Positions 1-7,426 of a stretch of DNA of 18,337 nt are shown one piece after another. This stretch comes from DATARH01 sp035935235 (lineage in GTDB: Bacteria; Pseudomonadota; Alphaproteobacteria; ATCC43930; CGMCC-115725): NCBI GenBank assembly GCA_035935235.1, contig DASYXG010000230.1, positions 1 through 18,337 of the forward strand, read 5' to 3'. The stretch's first letter is position 1, and every line of letters begins with the position of its first letter. The translations under genes were made by a program, and so were the position numbers. The notes beneath the pieces were generated by a model. That model searched no databases. It saw only the letters and a program-made list of their open reading frames with translations, and was not told the DNA's origin.

Positions 1-592
1 GCGGCCTGCCGGAATTGCCGATATCGCCGGAAAACAGCACGCTGCGGCAAACCCCGGTCGACGCTGACTCCTCGACCAGGATACTGGCCGAGCCGAGGAT
101 GTGCCCGGCGTCGAACGCGGTCGCCCGCGCGCCCGTCACGAGGTCGAGTGGCGCGCCATAGTCGAGCGGCCGGCCGAAGCGGTCGAGCGTATCGAAGACG
201 TCGAGCAGCGAGTAAAGCGGCCCTTCTTCACCCTTGCCGCCACGCCGGCGCGCGTGGCGCTGGCGGCGGCGGGAATCTTCCTCCTGCACATGCGCGGCGT
301 CGAGCAGGACCAGGCGTGTCAGATCGCGAGTCGCGGCCGTGGCGACGATCTCGCCGCGAAACCCGCGCTTCACCAGGAGCGGCAGGCGCCCGCAATGATC
401 GAGATGAGCGTGCGTCAGCACCACCGCGTCGATGGTGCCCGGGTCAAAGCCGAATTCGGCGGCATTCTCCTCGTCGAGCTCGCGGCTGCCCTGGATCATG
501 CCGCAATCGATGAGGACACGCCGGCCGCCCGTCTCGACCAGGTGACATGAACCGGTGACGCTGCGCGCGGCGCCGTGGAAGGACAGCTTCAT
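1..592 (-). CDS. MBL-fold beta-CASP ribonuclease/exonuclease, partial (C-terminus missing)
   Basis: I read about 197 codons on the minus strand from ATG 592-590 to the window edge, so only the N-terminal part is present. The protein opens with KLSFHGAARSVTGSCHLVE, the usual start of the YSH1-like metallo-beta-lactamase family. It carries the zinc-binding HxHxDH motif as HAHLDH (about residues 77-82) and later DAGHILGSAS and FSGDIGN, which hold further metal ligands. The family are zinc-dependent RNases that process or degrade RNA in the cytoplasm; the exact substrate cannot be told here. The beta-CASP domain would lie in the missing part. The start codon overlaps the stop of the upstream LOG gene in an ATGA, so translation is probably coupled. 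It is not an antibiotic-degrading beta-lactamase: the motifs fit the RNase group. Confidence 0.9.
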   Translation of the reverse strand, partial: MKLSFHGAARSVTGSCHLVETGGRRVLIDCGMIQGSRELDEENAAEFGFDPGTIDAVVLTHAHLDHCGRLPLLVKRGFRGEIVATAATRDLTRLVLLDAAHVQEEDSRRRQRHARRRGGKGEEGPLYSLLDVFDTLDRFGRPLDYGAPLDLVTGARATAFDAGHILGSASILVEESASTGVCRSVLFSGDIGNSGRP

Positions 593-1608
593 TCGCTGGT
601 CGGTTTGGCCGGACCGCAGATTTCCTCGGCCAAACCGGCCGGGAGCAGCGGCGTGCCGCGCAGCTCGTACCACAGCAGGATGTCGCGCCAGATGTCCGCC
701 GCTGTTTCGGCGTACCAGAACAGCTCGCGATCCTCGGGATCGATGGTGCCCTCGGATACCAGGAAATCGGTATCGAAGACGTGGCGCCAATACTCTTCCC
801 CAACGAGGATCACCGGCACTGGATCGATCTTCCGGGTCTGCGCCAGGGTCAGGACTTCGAACAGCTCGTCGAGCGTCCCGAAGCCGCCCGGAAAGGCGAC
901 CAGCGCCCGCGCCCGCATCAGGAAATGCAGCTTGCGCATGGCGAAATAATGAAAGCTGAAACACAGCCCGGGGCTGACATAAGGGTTGGGAAACTGTTCG
1001 TGCGGCAAGGCGATGTTGAGCCCGATCGATTGCGCGCCCGCGTCATGCGCGCCGCGGTTCGCGGCCTCCATGATCCCCGGCCCACCGCCGGTCATCACCA
1101 TGATCCGGCCGCCGATCGCTTTGTCGCCGCAGATACCCACCAAGCGCCCGAATTCCCGGGCGATCTCGTAGTAGCGGGATCTGGCCTCGATCCGTTGGGC
1201 GATGGCCAAGCGCTGGGCGAGCGCGGGATCGTCGGGGCGCCCCGCGGTAGCGGCGGCGAGCGTCTCGCGGTTGCGCCGGGCGGCATCCGGCTCCGGAATG
1301 CGGGTGCTGCCGAAGACGACGATGCAATGCGCAACGTCGTGCTCGGCAAGCAGCTGCTCCGGCTTTTCGTAATCGAGCCCGAGCCGCACGCCGCGCATGT
1401 CGGCGCGCCGCAGAAAATCGGGGTCCTGGTCGGCTTCGCGATAGCTCGGGTTCTCGACGATCGCGACGATCCGCGCCGGCGCGTCGGCATCCTCCGACCC
1501 CGGCTTCGGCCGATGCTCCGGCAAGGGTTTGCGCCGATGGGTTGGCGGCAGGGGCTGCTTCATCGCTGTATTGGGAAACCGGGCAAAGCGGTTGTCGTTG
1601 ATCGACAT
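589..1608 (-). CDS. LOG-family Rossmann-fold protein (nucleoside 5'-monophosphate phosphoribohydrolase-like)
   Basis: This 339-aa protein has the two hallmarks of the LOG family: GGGPGIMEA near residues 174-182 and PGGFGTLDE near 240-248. These form the nucleotide-phosphate site and hold the catalytic Arg/Glu. Members cleave the base from nucleoside monophosphates; in plants and some bacteria this releases cytokinins, and older annotations wrongly say lysine decarboxylase. It is longer than the roughly 190-aa minimal LOG because of an N-terminal arm and an internal insert rich in Arg and Ala. I chose ATG 1608; a TTG lies one codon upstream (1611) and another ATG at 1563. No strong ribosome site marks any of them. 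The upstream start overlaps an FNR-type box (1598-1611), so the true start may be the internal ATG. It ends in an ATGA overlap with the RNase gene. Confidence 0.88.
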   Translation of the reverse strand: MSINDNRFARFPNTAMKQPLPPTHRRKPLPEHRPKPGSEDADAPARIVAIVENPSYREADQDPDFLRRADMRGVRLGLDYEKPEQLLAEHDVAHCIVVFGSTRIPEPDAARRNRETLAAATAGRPDDPALAQRLAIAQRIEARSRYYEIAREFGRLVGICGDKAIGGRIMVMTGGGPGIMEAANRGAHDAGAQSIGLNIALPHEQFPNPYVSPGLCFSFHYFAMRKLHFLMRARALVAFPGGFGTLDELFEVLTLAQTRKIDPVPVILVGEEYWRHVFDTDFLVSEGTIDPEDRELFWYAETAADIWRDILLWYELRGTPLLPAGLAEEICGPAKPTSE

Positions 1609-1611
1609 CAA
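1598..1611. promoter_or_regulatory. FNR/FixK-type binding site (TTGAT-CGAC-ATCAA)
   Basis: A perfect match to the FNR/Anr/FixK consensus TTGAT-N4-ATCAA. It lies between the divergent LOG and BCAM0308-type genes. Read rightward, a class II promoter would start near 1646, with the weak -10 TATGGA at 1634-1639 (three of six consensus bases) and a leader of about 31 nt before ATG 1677. Read leftward, the predicted start is near 1563, exactly at an in-frame ATG of the LOG gene, but no good -10 is visible there. The site is seen directly; its function is inferred. Confidence 0.75.
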
Positions 1612-1676
1612 TTCATCGCCGGCAAGCCCGGCGTATGGAAGTAACTATCGATGGTTTTGACCGAAAGGGTAAGCCC

Positions 1677-2168
1677 ATGTCCGATCACGCCACGCGACGT
1701 CGTTTCGGCCGCGCTCAGGAAGATCATATCCGCGATCCCTATCAGGCGCAGCGCAAGCCGCACGAGCCAACCGTCTGCACCGGCTGTGGCGCCGTCTATC
1801 ACCAGGGACGCTGGCAATGGGGCAAGGCGCCCAGCGGCGCCCATGGCGACCAGTGCCCGGCCTGCCGGCGCATCGCCGACCAGCTGCCCGCCGGCAGAGT
1901 GACGCTGCCCGGCGACTTCGTCGAGAGCCGCAGGGTCGAGATCGTCGGCCTCCTGCGTAACGAGGAAAACGCCGAGAAACGCGAGCATCCGCTCAACCGC
2001 ATCATCGAAATCGAGCACACACCCGAGGCGACGGTGGTTCACACCACTGACATCCATTTGCCGCGCCGCCTCGGCAATGCGCTGAAGCGCGCCTTCCACG
2101 GGGAGCTCGACATGCATTTCGACGAAAACGGTTACTTCGCCCGGGTCGACTGGCATCCGCCCACGTGA
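1677..2168 (+). CDS. BCAM0308-family zinc-ribbon protein
   Basis: 163 aa. The chosen ATG 1677 follows an AAAGGG ribosome site at good spacing; an in-frame ATG at 1635 lacks one and lies inside the likely promoter. Two CxxC pairs (C34/C37 and C60/C63) form a probable zinc ribbon, preceded by a basic N-terminus. The second half (about 78-160) is a mixed alpha/beta stretch containing NRIIEIEHTPEATVVHTTDIHLPRRLG. I recognise this as the BCAM0308 family of Proteobacteria, whose N-terminal zinc region recalls NMD3-like ribbons. Molecular function is unknown; RNA or ribosome binding is possible but not shown. The family is named after a gene in the low-oxygen-activated locus of Burkholderia cenocepacia, which matches the FNR-type box 66 nt upstream. 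No membrane segment or signal peptide. Confidence 0.82.
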   Translation: MSDHATRRRFGRAQEDHIRDPYQAQRKPHEPTVCTGCGAVYHQGRWQWGKAPSGAHGDQCPACRRIADQLPAGRVTLPGDFVESRRVEIVGLLRNEENAEKREHPLNRIIEIEHTPEATVVHTTDIHLPRRLGNALKRAFHGELDMHFDENGYFARVDWHPPT

Positions 2169-2309
2169 GCGGGGGACGGTCGCGAGGCGATTTGGCTCTA
2201 GGTAGTCTCCCGTACGCAATTTTCCTTAGGGACAAACCGGATTTCCTCGCTCCTGCCCCGTCGCAATGATCGTGATGCCTCCCATCGGGGCGTCACGACG
2301 GAGCGAACC

Positions 2310-2513
2310 ATGTCGCAGAATGATTACGAGGCCGAAATCGCCGCTTTCATCCGGACCAGGGGCATCACCCGCTGCCCGACCGCCTGCGCCGCACCGACCC
2401 ACGCCTCGGGCGGCGCCGCTGACCGTGCCGCCTTGCGGCAGCGCGCCGAAAGGCTCGAAGCGCTGCGCGAGGAAAGGGCGCGTCAGACCTGGATCCGGAC
2501 GATTGCCGCGTGA
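2310..2513 (+). CDS. small conserved-looking protein of unknown function
   Basis: 67 aa, with a GGAG-like ribosome site 7-8 nt before ATG 2310. The N-terminal third contains EAEIAAFIRTRGITRCPTAC, with two cysteines spaced CxxxC. The rest is Arg/Ala-rich and probably one helix (about 37-60). Short proteins with this 'AAFIRxxGITRCPTAC' head are, as far as I recall, found in alphaproteobacteria, but I know no function. The stop is only 16 nt before the CBS-BON gene, so the two probably share a transcript. The overlapping frame that extends the CBS gene upstream to 2266 has poorer codon sense here. The product could bind DNA or metal, but nothing visible proves it. Confidence 0.6.
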   Translation: MSQNDYEAEIAAFIRTRGITRCPTACAAPTHASGGAADRAALRQRAERLEALREERARQTWIRTIAA

Positions 2514-2529
2514 GGTCGGAAGGAACGCG

Positions 2530-3252
2530 ATGATGATCGCCTCGCAGATCATGTCTCGTGAGCCGGTTACCGTCACTCCCGACACCACGATCGCCAAGGC
2601 CGCCCGCCTCATGTTGGAGCATCGCATCAGCGGACTGCCGGTTACCGACAGCAAGGGCCGGCTGGTCGGGATGATCACCGAGGGCGACCTGCTGCATCGC
2701 ACAGAAACCGGCACGGAGCGGCACCGGTCACGCTGGCTCGAACGATTGCTCGAACCCGGCCGCCTCGCCGGCGATTATATCGATGCCCACGCCCGCAAAG
2801 TTAAGGATGCGATGACGGCCGAACTCGTGACGGTTTCGCCGCGAGAGCCGCTCAAGGGCGTCGTCGATTTGATGGAAAAGCACCGAGTGAAACGCCTGCC
2901 CGTAATCTCCCGCGGCCGTTTGGTCGGCATCGTCAGCCGCGCAGATCTTGTGCGCGCTTTGGTTGGCGGCCTTGCGCAAGAAGCACTCTCCGCCGACGCG
3001 ACGCAGAGCGACGCGAAAATCCGCAACGCCATCCTCGCCATTCTCGACAAGGAATCATGGAGTCAGCGGTTTAGTGTCGATGTCGATGTGGAGAGTGGGA
3101 CGGTTCATCTCCACGGTATCGTCACCGACGACGGCGTGCGAACGGCGATGACGGTCGCCGCGGGAAATGTGCCCGGCGTCAAGGCGGTCCACAATCACGT
3201 GGTCCAGATCGACCCGATTTCGGATTTTGCCGCCACGACCGACTTCGGTTAG
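2530..3252 (+). CDS. CBS-CBS-BON domain protein
   Basis: 240 aa. The start is ATG 2530, after GGAAGGA; the open frame extends upstream to 2266 but that part overlaps the small gene and has no family resemblance. Domains in order: CBS1 (about 7-56, with HRISGLPVTD and GRLVGMITEGDLL), a charged linker, CBS2 (about 92-146, HRVKRLPVISRGRLVGIVSRADL), then a BON domain (about 162-228, ending GVKAVHNHVVQI). Paired CBS modules bind adenylates such as AMP or ATP and act as energy sensors; BON domains contact phospholipids or other proteins. No catalytic domain or membrane segment is visible, so it is likely a cytoplasmic sensor or regulatory partner. Such proteins are common in hypoxia and stationary-phase gene sets, in keeping with the FNR-type boxes nearby. 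Confidence 0.92.
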   Translation: MMIASQIMSREPVTVTPDTTIAKAARLMLEHRISGLPVTDSKGRLVGMITEGDLLHRTETGTERHRSRWLERLLEPGRLAGDYIDAHARKVKDAMTAELVTVSPREPLKGVVDLMEKHRVKRLPVISRGRLVGIVSRADLVRALVGGLAQEALSADATQSDAKIRNAILAILDKESWSQRFSVDVDVESGTVHLHGIVTDDGVRTAMTVAAGNVPGVKAVHNHVVQIDPISDFAATTDFG

Positions 3253-3270
3253 CGCTCGCCGGCCGCCAAA

Positions 3271-5778
3271 TTATTTCTGCCAGAAGATCAGGGCCAGCTC
3301 GGCCGGTATCAAAGCCCCCTCATGCGCCGGGACGATGCGCACCGTGAAATCCTCAGCCGGTCGGTCGGCGGAAGCCGCGACGGTAAAGATATGGGCGTTG
3401 AGGCTGCCCGGTATCGGGGCGCCGCGCTCCATGACGACCACTTCGGCGGATTCGCCGCGCGGCTCGGCATAAAGTTCGACCCGGACATCGTCGTTTGAGA
3501 CGTCGGTCAGATAGACCGGCACCGAAAATCGCCAGACACCGTCGTCGCGCGCGACCGTGGACTCGCCGATATGGAGGCGAGCCCAGCCGTTACGCAACCG
3601 CTGCTCCCAGGCAGACAGCGACACCGCTTCCTGCGCGTCGCCGGCGGTCCGCCGGTGAAACTCGGCCGCCGCCGGAAGGTAAAGCTGCTCGACGTGCTGC
3701 TGTAGCATGCGATTGCTGCTGTAGATCGGCGTTAGCTTCGACAAGCTGCTGCGAATGCGCGCGAGCCAACGTCGCGGCAGGCCCGTGACGTCGCGCTCAT
3801 AGAATTCCGTGACAACGCGAGTTTCCAGAACGTCTAGCAGCTGAATGGCGTCACGGCGGTCGCGCGCCGCATTGTCGAGTTCGTCCCCGTCGCCAACGGC
3901 CCAACCGCTCTCGGGCGCGTACGCTTCTTCCCACCATCCGTCGAGAACCGACACGTTGATCCCGCCATTCACCAGAACCTTCATGCCACTGGTGCCGCAA
4001 GCCTCCCACGGCCGTCGCGGCGTGTTGATCCACACATCGACGCCTTGGACCAATTCCTGGGCGACGACCAGATCGTAATCCTCAAGGAAGACGATGCGCC
4101 CGCGCAATCCGGGCTCCAAGGCGAGCGCGATCCATTCCTGGATCAACCGCTTCCCCTCGTCGTCGTCTGGATGCGCCTTGCCGGCGAAAACCAGCTGGGC
4201 CGGCCGCGCCGGGTCGGTCAGCAGACGGCGCAGCCGATCCAAATCGGACAGCAACAGGTTGGGGCGCTTGTACTCGGTAAAGCGATGCGCGAAGCCGAAG
4301 GTAAGGATGTTCGGATCGAGCGCGCGATCGGCCGCGTCCGATGGCAGGCCGCGCGAGGCAAGCTGCCGGCGCAAACGCACCCGTGCGCCATGGACCAACC
4401 GCCGGCGGCCGTCGCAGCGCATTGCCCAGAGGATATCGTCGGTAAGACCCGACACCTGCTCGGCGAGCGAGTCCGGGGCGCTGCGCCAACGCTCTTTGCC
4501 ACAGGCATCCGTCCATAGCCGGTCGGCCTCCACCGAGTCCCAACTCGGGACATGAACGCCATTCGTGATATGTCCCACCGGAACGTCGCGCCTGGGCCAG
4601 CGCGGGAAGAGCGGTTGAAAGATTCGGCGGCTCACCGCCTCGTGCTGGCGGCTGACGCCGATGCTGCGGGCCGACCCGCGCATCGCCAGGTAGGCCGTGT
4701 TGAACGGCTCGGAATCGGCGCTCGCGTCCGCGCGGCCAAGCGCCAAGATCTCCTTTACCCGCAGGCCAATTTCTGAACTGAGTTCGGCAATATACCGGGC
4801 GTAAACCTCGATCATCGCCGGTGTGAACCGGTCAAAGCCGGCAGAGACCGGTGTGTGGGTGGTAAAGACATTGCCCGCGCGCGTCGCCCACAATGCCTCC
4901 CGGAATGACATCGACGAGCGGCGCATCAATGAACGCGCCCGCTCGATCACCGCAAAGGCGGCATGGCCTTCATTGATGTGACAAACCTCGACGTCGGGCG
5001 CCACGGCCTCGACGACACGCCAACCGGCGACGCCGAGAACCAGCTCCTGGAGCAGGCGCCTCTCCATCCCTGCTTCGTATAGCCGCGCGGTAATCCCGCG
5101 ATCGGCAGGGCTGTTTGCAGGCTGATCGGCGTCGAGCAAGTAGAGCGCCGCCCTGCCAACCTGCGCCCGCCATACGCGAACCGTCAGGTTGCGTCCCGGC
5201 AATCCGAGCCCTACCTGCAACCAAGCGCCGTCTGGGGTGCGCGCCGGGGCAATCGGCATCGAGCCAGGATCGTTGGACGGGTAGGTTTCGTGTTGCCAGC
5301 CCGTGGCATCGATGGTTTGGCGGAAATACCCTTCGCGATAGAGCAATCCGATCCCAACGATCGGTACGCCAAGGTCGCTCGCGGTCTTTAAATAATCGCC
5401 GGCGAGGACTCCAAGCCCCCCGGCGTAAAGCGGCAAGGCCTCCCCGACACCGAACTCCATGCTGAAATAAGCGACGCCCTTCAGCGGCGCATTCGTCGCC
5501 AAGGCAAACCAGCCTGGATCGTCGAGATAAAGCCGCCGCTCGCCCGCCAGGCGTTGCAACTCGCCGGTAAAGTCGGGATCGGCGGCGAGCGCCCTCGACC
5601 GCGCCGGCGAGATATCTTGCAGGATCGTCCAGGGGTTGCGAGTGCGCTCCCACGCATCGGCGTCGATCCGTTGCCACAACGCGTCTGCCTGGTGGCTCCA
5701 GGTCCAGCGCAGATCGAGGGCGAGATCGCCCAGTGCCGCGAGCTCGGGGGGCAGGTCCGATATCGAGAATTGCGCCAT
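3271..5778 (-). CDS. glgP: alpha-glucan (glycogen) phosphorylase, DUF3417 type
   Basis: 835 aa, matching the alpha-glucan phosphorylase subfamily (TIGR02094) in length and layout. It releases glucose-1-phosphate from glycogen or maltodextrin by phosphorolysis in the cytoplasm. The N-terminal DUF3417 module (about 1-115, LPPELAALGDLALDLRWTW) precedes the GT35-like catalytic body. The pyridoxal-phosphate lysine is K600 in EACGTSGMK, and NEGHAAF and HITNGVH are typical active-site stretches. The start is ATG 5778, and the DUF3417 head begins right after it. No ribosome site precedes it: a TATAAG -10 at 5792-5787 and an FNR-type box at 5815-5828 place transcription start about 2 nt upstream, so the mRNA looks leaderless. 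It converges on the CBS-BON gene with an 18-nt gap. Product flow would feed the PfkB enzyme encoded at 11388-12317. Confidence 0.95.
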   Translation of the reverse strand: MAQFSISDLPPELAALGDLALDLRWTWSHQADALWQRIDADAWERTRNPWTILQDISPARSRALAADPDFTGELQRLAGERRLYLDDPGWFALATNAPLKGVAYFSMEFGVGEALPLYAGGLGVLAGDYLKTASDLGVPIVGIGLLYREGYFRQTIDATGWQHETYPSNDPGSMPIAPARTPDGAWLQVGLGLPGRNLTVRVWRAQVGRAALYLLDADQPANSPADRGITARLYEAGMERRLLQELVLGVAGWRVVEAVAPDVEVCHINEGHAAFAVIERARSLMRRSSMSFREALWATRAGNVFTTHTPVSAGFDRFTPAMIEVYARYIAELSSEIGLRVKEILALGRADASADSEPFNTAYLAMRGSARSIGVSRQHEAVSRRIFQPLFPRWPRRDVPVGHITNGVHVPSWDSVEADRLWTDACGKERWRSAPDSLAEQVSGLTDDILWAMRCDGRRRLVHGARVRLRRQLASRGLPSDAADRALDPNILTFGFAHRFTEYKRPNLLLSDLDRLRRLLTDPARPAQLVFAGKAHPDDDEGKRLIQEWIALALEPGLRGRIVFLEDYDLVVAQELVQGVDVWINTPRRPWEACGTSGMKVLVNGGINVSVLDGWWEEAYAPESGWAVGDGDELDNAARDRRDAIQLLDVLETRVVTEFYERDVTGLPRRWLARIRSSLSKLTPIYSSNRMLQQHVEQLYLPAAAEFHRRTAGDAQEAVSLSAWEQRLRNGWARLHIGESTVARDDGVWRFSVPVYLTDVSNDDVRVELYAEPRGESAEVVVMERGAPIPGSLNAHIFTVAASADRPAEDFTVRIVPAHEGALIPAELALIFWQK

Positions 5779-5786
5779 CGCGGTGG

Positions 5787-5792
5787 CTTATA
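5787..5792 (-). promoter_or_regulatory. -10 element of glgP (TATAAG)
   Basis: TATAAG on the minus strand matches TATAAT at five of six positions. A start point about 7 nt downstream (near 5780) puts the centre of the FNR-type box at about -41.5, the class II position, and leaves roughly 2 nt before the glgP ATG. Confidence 0.65.
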
Positions 5793-5814
5793 GCGCCCAA
5801 CGCCGCAAGGCGAT

Positions 5815-5828
5815 TTGATCCTGATCAA
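5815..5828. promoter_or_regulatory. shared FNR/FixK-type binding site (TTGAT-CCTG-ATCAA)
   Basis: A perfect TTGAT-N4-ATCAA palindrome in the 124-nt space between divergent glgP and the cytochrome gene. A -10 candidate lies at the matching distance on each side: TATAAG (5792-5787, minus) and CACAAT (5851-5856, plus). One dimer could therefore activate both genes at about -41.5. The site and spacings are seen directly; oxygen control is inferred from the FNR/Anr/FixK family. Confidence 0.85.
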
Positions 5829-5850
5829 GGAAGCAGGGCTTCGCCCCGAG

Positions 5851-5856
5851 CACAAT
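5851..5856 (+). promoter_or_regulatory. candidate -10 element of the cytochrome gene (CACAAT)
   Basis: CACAAT matches TATAAT at four of six positions and lies where a class II FNR promoter would need it, predicting a start near 5863 and a leader of about 40 nt before ATG 5903. It is part of a tandem 12-bp repeat (5850-5873), so a second CACAAT copy at 5863-5868 is an alternative. Confidence 0.45.
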
Positions 5857-5902
5857 CGCGGGCACAATCGCGCGAGCTGACGACTGCCGCAGGAGCATGA
5901 TC

Positions 5903-6283
5903 ATGGTCGAAGCTTTTGCCCGTGCGCCGGCGCGCAGGGGATATGTCGTGGCCGCGACGCTGGTGTTGCTGGCAGCCGCGGCCGGCGCCGCGGCGGCGCA
6001 ACAGGTCGGCTATCGCGGCAGCGCCGCCGCCGGCCGCGAAGTCGCGCTGCACAATTGCGACGCTTGCCACATCGTCGCTGCGAACCAGGAATTGCGGCCG
6101 CTGGTGGGAAATTACGCCCCGAGCTTCTTCGACATCGCCAACAAACCGGCCACGAACGAGGCGTCGCTGCGAGAATTTCTGTCGCACACGCACGCCTACG
6201 CCAACATGCCGTACCCCGACCTCGCGCCGCGCGACCTCGCCGATGTCGTGATCTACATCCTCAGTCTTCGCGGCAGGCACTGA
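5903..6283 (+). CDS. small periplasmic class I c-type cytochrome
   Basis: 126 aa from ATG 5903, which sits 7 nt after AGGAG (5891-5895); an ATG two codons upstream (5897) is only 1 nt from that site and is unlikely. A signal peptide (basic head ARAPARRGY, hydrophobic stretch about 14-31, Ala-rich cleavage near 32) sends it to the periplasm. Heme attachment is CDACH (C52, C55, H56), and the probable distal ligand is M102 in ANMPYPDL. The C-terminal helix LADVVIYILSLR is the usual last helix of mono-heme cytochrome c. It would carry electrons, but no oxidase or reductase partner is visible here. The FNR-type box upstream suggests expression at low oxygen. It converges with the ABC-2 permease gene with only 7 nt between stops. 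Confidence 0.9.
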   Translation: MVEAFARAPARRGYVVAATLVLLAAAAGAAAAQQVGYRGSAAAGREVALHNCDACHIVAANQELRPLVGNYAPSFFDIANKPATNEASLREFLSHTHAYANMPYPDLAPRDLADVVIYILSLRGRH

Positions 6284-6290
6284 GCGGGCG

Positions 6291-7418
6291 TCAGCTTGTC
6301 GCGGCAGCGACCTTGCGGAACCGCAGCAGCGCGAGCGTGAAGAACAGGCCGCCGAACAGCGCGACGGCGAGGAACTGCGGCCACACCACGGTAAAGCCGG
6401 CGCCGCGGTAGAGGATCGCCTGCGCGAACGACACGAAGTGCGCCGTCGGCGAGAACTGCGCGATCGCCGCCATCCATTTCGGCATGCTTTCGAGCGGCGT
6501 ATTGGCGCCGGACAGCAGCGATATCGGCACGTACACGAGCAAATAAAGTAGGCCGAGCTGCGGCATCGAGCGGGCGACCGTTCCGAGAAATATTCCGATC
6601 GCCGTGGCAAAGAACAAGTAGACCACTGTGCCGGCCAGAAACAGCGGCACCGACCCGGCGATCGGGACGTGCAGCAGGCCGCGCACGACGAAATACAACG
6701 ACAGGGCGGTGGCAACGATGATGACGAAGCCATTGGCCCAGACCTTCGACGCGGCGATCTCGAACGGGGTCAGCGGCATGACCAGAAGATGGTCCATGGT
6801 CCCGTGCTCCCGCTCGCGCACGATCGCCGCGCCGGCGAGCACGATCGCCAGCATCGTGATGCTGTTGATGATGCCCATGACGCTGGTGAACCAACCCGTC
6901 TCGACATTCGGGTTGAAGGCGATGCGGGTCACCAGATCGACTGGCGGCGGCGCGGGCGACGCCTCCGCACGAGACAGAAAGTTGGCGATCTCCGTGGTGA
7001 TGATCTGCTCCGCGTAGCCGGCGCCGAGGCCGGCCTGGACCATCGCCGTCGCATCGACATTGATCTGCAGGCCCGGCCTGCGCCCGGCGATCACATCGCG
7101 TTCGAAATTCGGCGGGATGTCGATGATGAAGGTGAATTTTCCCGCATTCATCAGCGGGACGATATCGCGCTCCGCGATCGATTGCGCCGCCTGGAAATAC
7201 GGCGGCAGGAATGCCCCGGCGATGCGCCGCGACAGCGGGGAACGATCTTCGTCGACGATGCCGACCGAGGCGTTGTGCACTTCCTGTGAACTGCTCTGCG
7301 CCTGCGCGACGATGGCGAGCGAAAAGGCGTAGATGACAAGCCCGAGCAGAACAAAATCGCGCAGGAAACTGCGTAGCTCCTTGGTGCCGAGCCAGAAGAT
7401 ATTCGCCATGGTCCGCAT
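6291..7418 (-). CDS. ABC-2 type permease, YhhJ-like
   Basis: 375 aa. The start is ATG 7418, 8 nt after the stop of the upstream ATPase-permease gene, with an AGGCGG-like ribosome site; ATG 7409 is the alternative. The open frame continues upstream to 8186, but that part is antisense-like noise over the preceding gene. Topology is the YhfE/ABC-2 pattern: one N-terminal membrane segment (about 22-40, FVLLGLVIYAFSLAIV), a large periplasmic domain (about 40-185), then five or so hydrophobic segments to the C-terminus. The middle EREHGTMDHLLVMPLTPFEI is the typical ABC-2 cytoplasmic coupling region. It is the last gene of a three-gene exporter operon arranged as in the enterobacterial yhiI-rbbA-yhhJ set and probably pairs with the permease half of the RbbA-like protein. 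The substrate is unknown. Confidence 0.9.
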   Translation of the reverse strand: MRTMANIFWLGTKELRSFLRDFVLLGLVIYAFSLAIVAQAQSSSQEVHNASVGIVDEDRSPLSRRIAGAFLPPYFQAAQSIAERDIVPLMNAGKFTFIIDIPPNFERDVIAGRRPGLQINVDATAMVQAGLGAGYAEQIITTEIANFLSRAEASPAPPPVDLVTRIAFNPNVETGWFTSVMGIINSITMLAIVLAGAAIVREREHGTMDHLLVMPLTPFEIAASKVWANGFVIIVATALSLYFVVRGLLHVPIAGSVPLFLAGTVVYLFFATAIGIFLGTVARSMPQLGLLYLLVYVPISLLSGANTPLESMPKWMAAIAQFSPTAHFVSFAQAILYRGAGFTVVWPQFLAVALFGGLFFTLALLRFRKVAAATS

Positions 7419-7426
7419 TGGGCCGC

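Noticed and set aside
781..1644. Long plus-strand frame opposite the LOG gene
   Set aside because: It is the antisense shadow of a clear LOG-family gene, with no family motifs of its own.
2252..2300. Imperfect inverted repeat (TGATGCCTCC / GGGGCGTCA) before the 67-aa gene
   Set aside because: Pairing needs a gap and mismatches and no U run follows. It is probably chance in GC-rich DNA.
2266..2529. Upstream extension of the CBS-BON protein to ATG 2266
   Set aside because: The added 88 residues lack family similarity, overlap the small gene, and the ATG at 2530 has a good ribosome site next to the CBS1 domain.
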